DNA of 64,000 bases from Charina bottae (taxonomy: Eukaryota; Chordata; Lepidosauria; Squamata; Charinaidae). The translations under genes and the position numbers were made by a program. The stretch spans positions 22,611,105 to 22,675,104 of the forward strand of contig JALMGJ010000018.1 of the NCBI GenBank assembly GCA_023362775.1, written 5' to 3'. Below the pieces are notes generated by a model. It was not told where the DNA came from and made no database searches. It saw only the letters and a program-made list of their open reading frames with translations. The first letter of the stretch is position 1, and each line of letters starts with the position of its first letter. Below are positions 12,281-23,581 of the stretch, one piece after another.

Positions 12281-14391
12281 TCACGCAAAGTTGATGAAAT
12301 CAAATTCTCGCTTCATCCTCAAAGTGACTTCCAGTGTGGCCTGTTCAGACAGAAAGCAGGCTCTCCCGCTGGCGGTGTCCACTGGATGAGGTAGGTGCAA
12401 GAGGAGCCTCCTGGAAAACAGACCATTCCAAGCTGCACGAAGAGCTACATCCCAAAGTATGCTCCCCCCCCCCCCGTACTTGCAGTAAGTCGGCAGGAAG
12501 GTAAAAACCAGAAGCAACGGGGAGATCCGAGGGAAACAAAGGACGGGGAGGCATACCTAAGCTCAGAAACGCCCCCAGCAAGAAAGGGCTATGGCCGCTG
12601 CTCCCTACGTTTGATGCATGTAAAGGCTGCAAACCTTGTCTGAGAGCAGCGGCCCCCAGCCAATCCACCACCGCATCGAGCGAAGGCGACAATCTACTCG
12701 TATCTGCTCTGAAGCACTGCACAGGGGCCGCACAGCCAGGACGTCTCAATTATTAACGGAGCGTTATTTTATGAAGGCAATGTAAGAATAACCTCTCAAA
12801 AATAAATTCCTCAACTTACTTCTGGGGACTCCGAAAATCAAGGAGCTTTTCCTGGATATCAAGGGAAATGTCTGAAGCTTTTGTGTCCGGCAGTTTAATC
12901 TTAATCTGAAATGGGAAAAAAGAAAAAGTGGGGAAAAGAGGTTAATTACCTTAAATGAATGCCTGGTGTATCCAGGCTTATCTTAAGTAGGAAGAGGTGT
13001 GTGTGCTTTGTGGGCAAGATCCGTTATGCTGTTGCTTTTCTGTCTCAAACAAGGTTGCAAAGACAGAGGTTCTGGAATCATCGCACAATGTGCTCTCTGT
13101 CATCTTTTGACAAGGAAAAGGGAGGCTTACGGACAGCCTATCTTACATTTCTGCACAGCAATTCAGGCTGCAGGGGAAAGGGTCATCCCAGACTTCATAA
13201 TGCAACACACACAGAGAAAGAGCAGCTGCCAAACTTGTGAAATTCACAACTAATAATGCTGCGTAGTTTCCTCTGCAAAGAGGCCAAAAGGAGCAGCCCA
13301 GAGAAGCTTATTGCCAAGAGCAACCGCTGCTTCTTACCAGCATGTCCTCACAGCAGGCGGTCGAGGGGTCCTTTCTGCTCATGCCCAGGAACAGGTCCTC
13401 AGCCCCCACCTGCTGCTTGAACAGAATCTCGTATCTGTAAAAAACCGTGGGTCAGGCAGCTGGGGTAGAAGGAACGTCCCCTTTATCCTCCATCCTACAG
13501 CAACTCCCAAACCAATGGAAAAAGCTGGCGCTGGCCTCTCGGAAGCAGGCTGCGAGGCTAGCGTTCATCAGCCAGCAAAACACTGAGGACTAGCTGGGTC
13601 TGCCCCACGCCCCTGCCCCTGCCCCTGGGCAGTAGTGATTGTTCTCACTTGGGACCCACAGAGTTCTCGCCCTCATCAGCCCAGTTTGCTTCCCCACGTT
13701 CAGGAGGGTTACAAACGAGGATTTCCTCCGAGCGCTCAGCAGACGGTGGGGGGCTTCTGGGGGGCAGACGAGGGGGCTCCGACCAGCCCGCGGGCCTGCT
13801 GCGCTTCACGGGACGGCCGATTCTCCCACCGCAGCGCGGAGACAGGCAGCAGCGCGGCCCGGCAGCCCGGCTGGGGGGCGCCGATGGGAGGGGGCCCCGT
13901 GGACGTACTCAGGCTGCTCCCGGGGGTCCCCGGACTCGTCGTACTCGGACCCTTCGGGCACCTCCTCGGCGGTCCAGATGGCCAGGCCGTCCACAGGCGT
14001 CGGCGGCGGGGCTGCTGCGGGAAGAGGCGGGTCCCTGAGCGGCACAGCCTCCCGGCGCCCCCGAGGACCGCGGCTCCCGGGAGGCCACGGGTGGGGCGCC
14101 CGGGCGGGCTGAGGACGGACGGGCCCCTCCCGCCCTCGCCGACTCACCCGCGGCGCCGCCCGCCCTGGAGGACCCGATAGTGCCCGGCCCCGCGCGGCAG
14201 CCCGCGGGGCCCTGCGCCTGCGGAGAGAAGGCGGCGGTCAGGCAGACAGGCTGGGGCGCCCGCCCCGCCCCGCGACGGCGCCCGGGCCCGGCCCTCACCG
14301 CATCGTCGTCGTCATCGTCGTCCCCCGGCGCGGAGGAGAGCAGCTCGGCCAGCGCCAGCAGCGATTCGCCCGGGAGGGGAGCCGACGCCAT
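12281..14391 (-). CDS. DNAAF6: DNAAF6 (PIH1D3), axonemal dynein assembly factor
   Basis: Cytoplasmic co-chaperone of the PIH family that acts with HSP90/HSP70 and other DNAAFs to pre-assemble axonemal dynein arms for motile cilia. Six coding exons on the minus strand: 14391-14299, 14217-14148, 14014-13909, 13434-13338, 12905-12820, 12410-12281. All junctions are GT-AG and phases match, giving 193 residues (human 214). Residues match DNAAF6 throughout: an acidic N-terminal run of seven Asp, EEVPEGSEYD, YEILFKQQVGAEDLFLG, IKIKLPDTKASDI-LDIQE and the terminal LRMKREFDFINFA. The start at 14391 was chosen because it gives the family's short leader; an in-frame ATG at 14430 would add 13 residues. 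The CDS starts 136 bases from the NUP62 start in divergent orientation. An imperfect RFX X-box lies just upstream, as expected for a cilia gene. Confidence 0.93.
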
Positions 14392-14527
14392 GGCCCTTTC
14401 TGTCCGCCGCGTCCGGCGTTCCCCGGGCAACGGCGGAGGCTTCCGGGACCGCCCCTTCCGGCGCGCGGCGTCATCGGGGCGTCATCGGGGTGCGCGGCGG
14501 AGAGGCTGCTCGAACGGGGACCCCGCC
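14392..14527. promoter_or_regulatory. Bidirectional CpG promoter, DNAAF6/NUP62
   Basis: Only 136 bases separate the two divergent start codons, so both genes must share this CpG-rich interval, together with non-coding first exons if any exist. At 14418-14431 GTTCCCCGGGCAAC fits the RFX X-box consensus (GTNRCC-N(0-3)-RGYAAC) except at one position. GGGGCGTCATC is tandemly repeated at about 14476-14497. No TATA box is seen. Confidence 0.8.
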
Positions 14528-17500
14528 ATGAGTCAGTTCGGCTTCGGCGCGGCCGGAGGGGGCTTCAGCTTCGGGACGCCGAAGGCGGCGGCCGCCGGCG
14601 GCGGCGGCAGTAGTACCACCAGTAGCAGTGCGGCCCCCGCGGGCTTCTCCTTCTCCTCGGCCATCTCGGCCGCGGCGGCGGGCGGCGGCGGCGGCGGGAG
14701 CTCCTTCGGCTTCGGCTCCCCCGCCCCGAACGCCGGGAGCGCCCAGCCCGCCGCTGGTCTGTTCTCCTTCGCGACGCCCGCGCCCTCCACGCAGGCCTCC
14801 GGATTCAGCTTCGGGATGCCCCCCGCCTCGTCCGCGGCGGCGGCGGCTCCTCCCGCGGGGGGCGTTTTTGCGCTGGGGTGAGCCGGAACTCTGGGCGGGC
14901 TTGGGGCTGGCGGCCTCGCGTGGGTCCGCGTTTCCCGGCCGCCTGCGGAGCCAGCGAAGCGGAGGGGGACCCGGCCCAGCGCCGCCGCGAGGGGGCTGCC
15001 CCGCCCGCGGACCGCCAACGCCGCCTTCCTTTCTCTCTCCTCGGCAGGGGCAACGCCCCCAAGCTGAGCCTGGGGGGCTCCGGCACGACGCCGGCTCCTG
15101 CCGCGGCCGGAGGCTTCGGACTCGGCAACAGCGGCGGACTGGCGAACAGCAGCGTGCCGGGCAGCCAGCCAGCGGCGGGGGCGCCTGCGGGGTTCATGTT
15201 CGGCTCGGCGACGACGACGACGTCGCAGCCTGCCGCCGCCGGAGGGTTTAGCTTTGGAGTGGCGGCCCAGGCGGGAGCCCCGAACTTCAGCCTCGGGTCG
15301 CTGGGGAGTGCCCCGTTGCCAGCCGCGTCTACCGGGCTGACGTTCGGAGTCGCTCCGGCCTCCACCGGCACAGCTGGGACCACAGCAACCGCAACGCAGG
15401 CATCCACGGCTTTCAGCCTTGGGACCCCCGTCCACCGGTGAGACTGACACGGGGGAGGGGGCCCTTTTAGCAGCCGGTCCCACATCAGGTTGCACGTGCC
15501 TGCGAGAGGGCCTTGCTCCTGTGCCAGGATTAGGGGGAGAGTGCTTCTCTGATTGCCTGCCTTGGTGCCATAGGAAAGGGAGGGGCCCAGTGGAGGCGTC
15601 AGAGCTGATGAGGCGGGGGTGGGCCATGTTTTCTTGAAGGGGTCCCTTTGACCAAGAACGTGTGGCATAGAGGCTCTCCTGCCAAAAACGTGCAGGCGCG
15701 TTGAGGAGACAGAGCCAACGGGCCCCTTTGCTTCCTGTCCTTAATTCTTGTTTCAGGTTCCGGCTTTGGACTATTGGCCCCGGCAGCTGTCACTTCTACC
15801 GCCACGGGGACCCCGAGCCAGGGGCCAGCCTTGTCCTTTGGTGCTAAACTCGGAGGTGTGTTATTGCGCAAGGCTCCGGGGGGGGGAGGGGACGAAAACG
15901 TCCTCTGTGCTGGGGCTTCTGCTCATCTTGCTGACTTGGCTGCTGCCACTGTTCGCTATTGCTTTTCCAGAATATCCTGGCTAGATACTGTTTCCTGTCA
16001 CTTAACCCCTTTCAGCATCGTAGTCTGCGTTTTGGCTCCCCTGCTCTTTCCATGATCTTACCTGCTTTGGTCTGTTTTTGTTTTTTCTGCTTCATAGAAT
16101 CACAGGGTGAGAAGGGACCTTGGAGGTCGCCTAGTCCAGCCGCCTGCCCAGGGCAGGAATCCTCATGCCATTCCAGGCAAATGGCTGTTGAGTCTTTTCT
16201 GGAAAGCCTCCACCGATGGAGCCCCCTTACCCTCGCGGGCTGTGGAGAATAAATCCGCGTCCTCTGCCCTGGACAGGCTTTCAAGGATTGGAAGGCGGCT
16301 GTCCTGTTTCTCCTGTGCGCTCTCTTCTTTAGGGCCGTTTCTGAACATTCTTTTCTATGCTGAACATACCGTTCTTTTGGCTGGGATCTACTTGGGATTT
16401 CGCCTCTAAGCCTTTTACCGTCTTTGTTGCTTTTCTCTGGGCTCCTTCCAGTTCCTCAGCGTCTGTCTTGTATTTTGGTGACCAAAACTGAACACAAAAC
16501 TATTCCAGGTTTGGTCTGACCAGAGTAGCAGAGAGTGGTACTATCTCTTCCTGTAATCTGTTCCTGGAATAATTTCTTTGGCATTTTTTTTTCCTGAAAA
16601 ATCCATTTTTTTCTTATGTGCACTTTTACAATAATTCTTTAATTTCTCAATTGCGGCAGCTCTTTTATCAGCCTTGTTTTTTCTTGTGTCATACATCAAA
16701 GGATTTATTTGGAATCTTGCATTATGGTGCTGAAGTAGTTCAGCAGCAGCAGCACCAGATTCCCTTGAAACAGCTGAAGAGGTGCTGCTGCAAGGATTAC
16801 TGCTTGCGTTTGATTTATTGGTAGAATTACGCGCTCTTTGTGCCTAGTTTCTAGACAGAGATACGGAAGGAAATGGCGTTTGGCCTTAAGATGCACAGAA
16901 AGTCGTGCTTGTCTAGAAAGGTTTGGCTTGTTCTCACCCAGGGAGCGCTGAAACCTCAGCACGTGTCCCCTGCCTGTTCCCCACCCCCAGGTACAACCGC
17001 CACCTCTATGGCACCTGCCACCACGACTTCAGCTACCCTCCTCGGCCTGTCGGGGCCCACGCTGTTTGCATCCGTGGCGGGCTCCTCAGCTCCAGCTGCC
17101 TGTACAGCCACTAGCCTTTCGTGTAAGTTTGCGGCGGAGGCACGGCCAGCCGGAGGGGGTCCCTTTGCGGCCGCCTCTCGACTGAGAGCGCAGGATTGTT
17201 CGAGGTTTGGGTAATTTGACCTCCCTTCAGGTCAGGATTTTGCATACTTCGCCTGTCTTTGCCTGACACGAACGATTGTAGCATGTTTTCATCTATAATT
17301 CAGCTCTTTTTGAAGTCCTTGGTCGCTTAGGGACATTTGTCACTTTCTCCCGCAGTGGGTACCCCCTCGACAGGGGCAGCCCCCGTTGGGACGTTGGGAT
17401 TTGGCCCAAAAATGCCTGGAGTGACGACAGCAGCGACTGCTGCCCCCCCGACAGCCGGTGAGGATCGGAAGGAGGAATGGACGAGGGGAAGAGGCGGCCG

Positions 17501-20500
17501 TTTGCGCCCAGAGGCTCTTTTCAGAGGTCATTCCGGCAGGTTTGGCCGTCTGGTTTGCCCTCCTGTGCGGGCATCGAAGCACATGTCCACAGCTTCCTTT
17601 CCTAAAGTAAACCGTCGAGACAGTTTACAAAACTAAACCAGGATTAGGATGAGATCATCTGGCATGAAAATAGAAGAAAAGTGCTGCTGCAAATGCAGTG
17701 CAGAAACCATCCCGGCACCTTTCCCCAAAGGAGAGGCAGGTGCCGAATCCAGGGGGGGTTGCAGGGCAAAGCCTTCCCTGCTGTCCGGTCCGGTGCTTCG
17801 GAGGCGCAGGGCATGGTTCCTGGGTTGGGGGCCCACGTCCAGCAGATCAAGAACGGGGAACCCGTCCTTCAGGTGTCCTGGGACCACAGTGGCTTTTAGG
17901 GTTGGTGGTGGGAATAGGCATTTTGTGTTGCCCCTGGATGGAGGCGCACTCTGCTGTTCTCACCGTGGAGCACCCACTTTGGGAGCAGCGCACCCTGCCC
18001 CCCCCCCCCGTTGTCCGCCACAGCCTGACGCCAGGTGGCTTTCTCTCCAGGGACCGCTTCCGTGCCTGGTGCGGGATTCGCCTTGAACCTGAAGCCCCTT
18101 GCCACAACGAGCGCGGCTGCTGCCGCCGCCGCCACCGCCACCGCCGTCATGTAAGCCCCGGGTGTGCGTGCGGAGGGGCCTCCTGCTTGTAGCGGGGTTG
18201 GCAAGTGCAGCGTGGAGATATCGGGCAGGGAGTGCCAGGCCCCCCGCTGTCCCCCGGCGTTTCTGTTCAGCAGAATGATGGTGGGCCGGGCTCCCCTTCT
18301 GCCTCTTCCGTCTAGGGCGCCCCCCGTGATGACCTATGCCCAGCTGGAAAGCCTGATTAACAAGTGGAGCCTGGAGCTGGAGGACCAGGAGAAGCACTTC
18401 CTCCAGCAGGCCACCCAGGTCAACGCCTGGGACAGGACGTTGGTTGAAAACGGGGAGAAGGTACGGGGCTGCTTAGCCGTCGCGCGCAGGAGGGCAGATT
18501 CCGCCAAGGGGGGACACGGCTGCGTCGTTGGGAATAAAGCGCGCGAGCTTTTCGGTTGAGCCCCTGTGCAGCTTCCCTCCAGCGCTGGCCCAGCAAGCCG
18601 CCTCTCTCTCTCTCTCTCTCTCTCAGATCACAACCTTGCACAGAGAAGTGGAGAAAGTGAAGCTGGATCAGAAGAGGTAAGGGAGTGGGGTGGGCACGAA
18701 GAAAACGCCCTAAAGAGGTTAGAGTTGGCTTTGCTTTCCCTGCTACTCGGGAGCAAAGGGGAAGGCTGTCCCTTCTGGCTGCTGCTTTGCCTCTGTTCCC
18801 GGGTGCCCTTTTAGGAGAAAGGGAAATGATGGGGAAATGATGCCATCTGAAAGAGGCTGAGCAACAGTGTTTTGGGCCCCGTGAAGTTCTCTCTTGTCAA
18901 CCCCCTGTGCAGCGGGCAAGATTTCCCACCCCTCGAGGAGGCCAGCTTTGCCTGGCACTGACCTTTGGTCTGGCACGTCCCTTGGGTGGCGGAGAAGCAA
19001 GCGTTCTCTGTTGTTTGCTCTTGGCATCCAAAGGCAGCAAGGGCCGTGCAGCAGTGCCCTACTTCTGGCCTGCAAGTTCCTTCAGGGGTGTCAGAACCCC
19101 GAGTCAGGAGGCAGCCTCTGTGTGGGCATGCGAGTGTGCACACGCTAGTTAATGGCGCCGTTAGTGGGAATTCTGATCTGCCTTCGTTCCGCTGTTAGTC
19201 TTTGGCGTGACAGACTAGGAAGCACCAGGCACCTTTTTCTGCTCTGCTGCCACCGCTGTCCCTTCCCAGGTGGCTCTTTAGCGTGCTGCTCCTTTCCTTC
19301 CTTCCTTCCCTCGTAGACTGGACCAAGAGGTGGACTTCATTTTGTCTCAGCAAAAGGAGCTGGAAGACTTGTTGATCCCATTGGAGGAATCTGTGAAGGA
19401 GCAGAGCGGAACCATCTACTTGCAGCACGCGGATGAGGAGCGAGAAAAGACGTGAGTAGTCTGGGCCTAGAGCAGCCCTGGAGGTGGGCTGTCTCGTTCC
19501 TCCTAGAGGCCCACGTGGCCGGCACCATGCTGTTCTTATGAGAGAAGCCCTTGCTTGGTCGTCTCAGAGCATAGCACTGCACATTTGTGGTGCGCGCACA
19601 GTGGTGGGAATGTTTCAGGCTGCAGAGAAGGGGGCGTTGGTATGCCCGTCTGTTTGGGGGAGGGTACCAAGCTTACGTTGGCAGCCACCGTACCTCCTAT
19701 GGCCAAGGGCATTTTTGCTCAGTGCGTTTGGTTGGGTGGGGTGTCACGGTCCCTGTTGGCTGGAACTTCCAGCTGGATCTCTTCTTACTATCACACACAC
19801 ACACACACACACACACACACCATTTTGGGGGAGATAGTGAAATTAGAGGCACAGCTCTGCTTCCACATGTCCTGTCAAGGCCCAAATAGCAGCCCTCTCC
19901 TAACCTGCTCTTCTGCCCGGTGCTGCAGATACAAGCTGGCAGAGAACATTGATGCCCAGCTGAAGCGCATGGCCCAAGACCTGAAAGATATCATTGAGCA
20001 CCTGAATACCTCCGGGGGCCCTGCGGACAGTAGTGACCCTGTGAGTACCTGCACTGGGTGGCGGCGGCGGGCGGGTGGGCAGGGGCTGAGGGCTGCGCCT
20101 TGGTTTTCCTCCCCCTCCCTCCAGGCAGCTCCAGTTCGTCCTTCCGTTTGTCCGAGGCTGCCTAGAGGAGGGAGGGAGGGAGGGAGGGAGGTGACGAGAG
20201 GATGCGTTCCAGGAAAGCCCCCTTGCTGAGGAATCTCCTCTGAATGGGGAGGAAGGGCCTCCTGTCCTTGGGTGTGCACGGAACTTTGTCACTAGAACTT
20301 ACATTTTCCCCCCTCCCAGCTTCAGCAGATCTGCAAAATTCTGAATGCGCACATGGACTCTCTGCAGTGGATCGATCAGAACTCAGGTATTTGGTTCCGA
20401 GTTCCTAGGGAGCGGCAGCCCCTTTCTTGATAGCCAGGTGCAGCGTCACGGCCCTGGAGGCCCTGGAGGTGTTTGGGTCCTGGACTAACAGCCCCCTCCG

Positions 20501-20795
20501 CTGCCTCTTCAGTCTCATTTGGCAGCTGTGCCTTTCTGGTCTCGATCCCTCCCCGCTGCCCATCTTTCTGCCTAGGGCCGCCCCAGAGCTAGCAGGAAAG
20601 GGGCATTTTTAGCCGACTCCCCTCCTTTCTGCCCCTGGGGCCGAAAGGAGGGAGCTTGCACCCTGGGGGGGCCAGCTACCATTCATGCTCCGTCTGTCCA
20701 CAGCGCTGCTGCAGAGGAAAGTGGAGGAGATGACGAAGGTCTGCGAGAGCCGGCGGAAGGAGCAGGAGCGCAGCTTCCGCATCACCTTCGACTGA
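14528..20795 (+). CDS. NUP62: NUP62 nucleoporin p62, 12 coding exons
   Basis: Central-channel nucleoporin of the NUP62-NUP58-NUP54 complex; its FG repeats bind transport receptors. Exons: 14528-14877, 15048-15437, 15757-15855, 16991-17122, 17356-17457, 18051-18150, 18316-18460, 18627-18676, 19317-19451, 19929-20040, 20320-20386, 20704-20795, all GT-AG. Exons 1-6 encode Ala/Gly/Ser/Thr-rich FG repeats (for example GFGAAGGGFSFGTP); exons 7-12 encode the coiled-coil domain, including MTYAQLESLINKWSLELEDQ and the terminal RRKEQERSFRITFD. Phases match everywhere except between exons 2 and 3, which are one base out of register. Removing one C from the run 15425-15429 would restore the frame (GTPSTG across the junction) and give about 590 residues (human 522). 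This is either an assembly error or a lesion. The mammalian NUP62 reading frame is, as I recall, in one exon. Confidence 0.92.
16090..16600 (-). mobile_element. CR1 LINE 3' fragment in NUP62 intron
   Basis: Starts with TAGAATCACAGGGTGAGAAGG and GACCTTGGAGGTCGCCTAGTCC, the inverted terminus typical of amniote CR1. It continues through GACCAAAACTGAACACA and the CCAGGTTTGGTCTGACCAG stretch common in CR1 3' regions. It lies antisense within the largest NUP62 intron (15856-16990) and explains much of its length. The exact left limit inside the LINE was not determined. Confidence 0.8.
19794..19820. repeat. (CA)n microsatellite in NUP62 intron
   Basis: About 13 uninterrupted CA units within the intron between the exons ending at 19451 and starting at 19929. 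Confidence 0.95.
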
Positions 20796-20858
20796 GCGGC
20801 CGCTCGGTGCCGTCCTGCACCCCCGCGCGCCCGCCCCCCGCTTCTTTTTGTACCCCGC

Positions 20859-20864
20859 AATAAA
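20859..20864 (+). terminator. Poly(A) signal of NUP62
   Basis: AATAAA lies 64 bases after the NUP62 stop codon and is followed by a GT-rich downstream element (GCCGTGTCTCC). The 3' UTR is very short and the RBM41 start codon is only 165 bases further on. Confidence 0.85.
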
Positions 20865-20879
20865 GTGCTTTCTGCCAGC

Positions 20880-21028
20880 CGTGTCTCCTCTCTGCGCCTT
20901 CGCCGGCGGACCGCCAGGGGGCCTCGTAGCGCGTGGGGTTGGGGCGGGCTCCGATGCGCGCTCCTGGCCAATGGGGGGGTCCCGGCAGTCTCCGCGGCAC
21001 GCCGGGAGCCGGAGCGAGGGCCGCCGCG
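20880..21028 (+). promoter_or_regulatory. RBM41 CpG promoter with CCAAT box and CTCF-like site
   Basis: This short GC-rich interval between the NUP62 poly(A) signal and the RBM41 start holds CCGCCAGGGGGCC at 20911-20923, close to the CTCF core consensus. It also has GGCCAATGGG (CCAAT box) near 20966 and GATGCGCGC, an NRF1-like string, near 20952. CpG density continues into RBM41 exons 1-3. Factor binding is inferred from motif shape only. Confidence 0.55.
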
Positions 21029-23581
21029 ATGAGGAGGTGAGCCGAGCCGGGCGGGGGGCGCCGGGCGGGGGGGGGCGGTCTGGCCTGGCCACCCACCGCT
21101 CGCGCCTCGCCTCCTCCGCAGGTGCGGCGTCCGCGGCGGCGAGGAGGCGGCGGTGGAGGAGCTGGAGACGGAGGGCGAGAGGCAGCTGAAGCTGCTGCTG
21201 CGCCACCAGCTGGACACGTCGGCGTCGCTCGAGCAGTGAGTGGCCCCGGGGCGCCGGGAGCGGCTCGCCCAGGACCCCGCGCTAAGGCCTAAGTGCTGGG
21301 TGCCTGCCGGGGGGCGAACTCGGGGGGCCGACGTGGAAGGCCCGGAGGGTAAAGCGGGTCCTTGTGCAGGTGCGTGGCCAAGCGCCACCGGTTCGCGCCG
21401 GCGACCGTGTACCGGCCCTTCGGGGAGGAAGCTGCCGGGGCCCGCACCTTGCCCGAGTTCCGCGCCCTGCAGGAGAGCCGCGGGGAGGCAGCCTCTCTCC
21501 AGGAGCTGGGCCTCTCCGACGCCGAGATCCGCCTCTGGAAGAACCAGGCCCAGAAGGTAGCCGGCCGGGGTGGGGCGGGGTGGGGTGGGGCCCGGGCGCG
21601 CCCAGCAAGGGGCTGCGTGGGCGCCGGGGGCCCGCCGGGTGAGGGCGCCGAAGCAACGAGGCTCTTCCGGGGTCCTTCGGTTCGGAGACCGCCCGTGCGC
21701 CGCGCTTCTCCAGGCGGCTCTACGCGGAACCGGGTCGGCCTCCTCCCGTCCTTAGCGCAGCCTTTGGCCGCCCGGGCCGTGCCCTCGGTCTGGCCGCGTG
21801 GCCATCGTGGCGGAGGTTTCTCCCCTCCGAAGGGCAAGCCTTCGTCCAGCCCCTCTGCAGCGCGTTCTTGCTTCCAGCAACAATAGCTGGCCAGCTACTC
21901 CAGGAGCTCCCTCCGCCCCCCCCCCGTTGCCTTTTCAAGGAGCCTCTTGCCTCTTGCCCCCTGCGGAGCAGAGGCGCTGTGGAAGGCAGCCTCCAGATCG
22001 CCCTGCCTGGGGAGCGAAAGAGGCAGCCTCTCCTGCTGCTGTTGCTTGCCCGCTTTAGGATGCAGGGCTCGGGGCAGCGCCGGAAGCCACGCAGGACAGG
22101 ATCCGAGCCATCCAGGAAAAGATTGCGGAACGCCAGCGCATCCTCTCCCTGCCGCAGCACTTTGCGGGCAGCAAGCCGCTCAGCAGGCGCGAGATGGAGA
22201 TTGAGAACGCGCTCTTCCAGGGAACAGACCGCCATTCCTTCCTGCGGATGTTGTACCGCCAAGGTGGGTTAGGGCTGCCCTAGATTGCGTGGGGCTGTTT
22301 CCAAGCTGACCGGTCAGGAACCGTCTCTGCCTTTCCTTGAGGTTCAGATGAGGCCCGGCCAACGGTTGCACCCGAGACGGGCCCGACGGCTCAGCTGGAC
22401 GCCGTTTATCGGGAGCTCCTGAGCGAACCACTTCCAGGCCAGAGGCTGCCGGAACCGCTCCAGCCTTCCCAGAAGGCGCCTGCGTCGTCTTGCCCTGCGC
22501 CCCCTGCCAGCCCTGCAGCAACTTTGGGCGCCCCAGGGCCTGTTGTTGTGACAGAGCCCGTCGTGTGTGTGCCGGAGGAAGAGATTCTCCAGAGTCGCCT
22601 TTCCAAGGAAGAAATCCGCAGCATCCCCAGGTTTTCCTCTTACAGCCCAGGGGAGCCAAGCCAGGTAGCCCCGTGGCTCTGGGAGCTTCTGGCTGCCCTG
22701 CCTATCGTGTCATGGTGCTTGGCTTGGAGACCAGGCCACTGACCGGTTTCCCCACAGATTGGCTGGCACTGAGGGAAGGGAGAGGGCTTGGTTCTTCTGT
22801 GGGGCACAGAGCCAGGCAGAGGGGGGAGAGATCCACCGCACCCCACCCCCTAATTGTCCAGGATGATGGGGCTGCACGTCCAGCAAGGCCTGGGGGAACC
22901 TGCAGGGGTAGAGGGACACAGTGGCCCTCAGCCGGGATAGCCTTGTGTGGAGGAAGGAGGGGCTTCCCCGGGGGGCTGCCTTGTCCCCCTCTCCTGTTCG
23001 CAAGCAGGCACCGCAAACAGCTCTTGTGGGGGGGGGGTGTGGCAGGGGCCACGGCCAGACACTGAGAGGCTGCTCCTTCTCCCATGCGTGGGCAGGTGCT
23101 GTACTTGAAAAATCTGAGCCGCCACGCCACAGTGAGGGACCTGCTGCCCTTGTTCTCGCGCTTCCAAGAGAAGGACGCCCCCCCACTTCATTTCCGCCTG
23201 CTGAGTGGGCGCATGAGAGGCCAGGCCTTCCTCACCTTTCCCAGTAAGTAGCCAGGCAAGGCCTCCCAGGTGCCCGGAGCCTCTGCGGGAGGCGGGGTGC
23301 GGCTGGGCTGGGGTCTCCCCTCCCCTCCCTCTCCTGAGCCTCTTCCCGGCTCGCCCGCAGGCGTGTTGCAGGCCCAGGAAGCCCTGGAGCTGCTCAACGG
23401 GTTCCCCCTACTGGGGAAGCCACTCGTCATCGAGTTCGGGCGGAGCAGGGCACTGTCTCCTGGCCCGGGCCCCGGTCCTGCCCTGGGCCCCGAGATCCGC
23501 TCTGTGCCAGAGGAGGCCGGCAGCTGGTTGGACACGTCGCGGATCGACGGGGTGGCTTGTTCTGCGGAAGCTGGGGATTGA
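21029..23581 (+). CDS. RBM41: RBM41, RRM protein linked to the minor spliceosome
   Basis: RNA-binding protein related to the U11/U12-65K protein and reported to contact U12 snRNA. Seven coding exons: 21029-21036, 21122-21235, 21370-21556, 22059-22263, 22342-22664, 23096-23243, 23361-23581. All junctions are GT-AG and in phase, giving 401 residues (human 413). The N-terminal half matches RBM41 at VEELETEGERQLKLLLRHQL, FAPATVYRPFGEEAAG and RREMEIENALFQGTDRHSFL. The C-terminal RRM (about 280-360) has RNP2 LYLKNL (281-286) and RNP1 RGQAFLTF (320-327). The first exon codes only MRR minus one base, an easily missed 8-base coding start; it is supported by the splice phase and by the CpG promoter just upstream. 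It lies in tandem behind NUP62. The C-terminus after the RRM is Gly/Pro-rich and diverges from human. Confidence 0.93.

Noticed and set aside
14533..15627. 364-residue minus-strand open frame
   Set aside because: It is antisense to the FG-repeat exons of NUP62 and arises from their GC-rich, stop-poor composition; no domain is seen.
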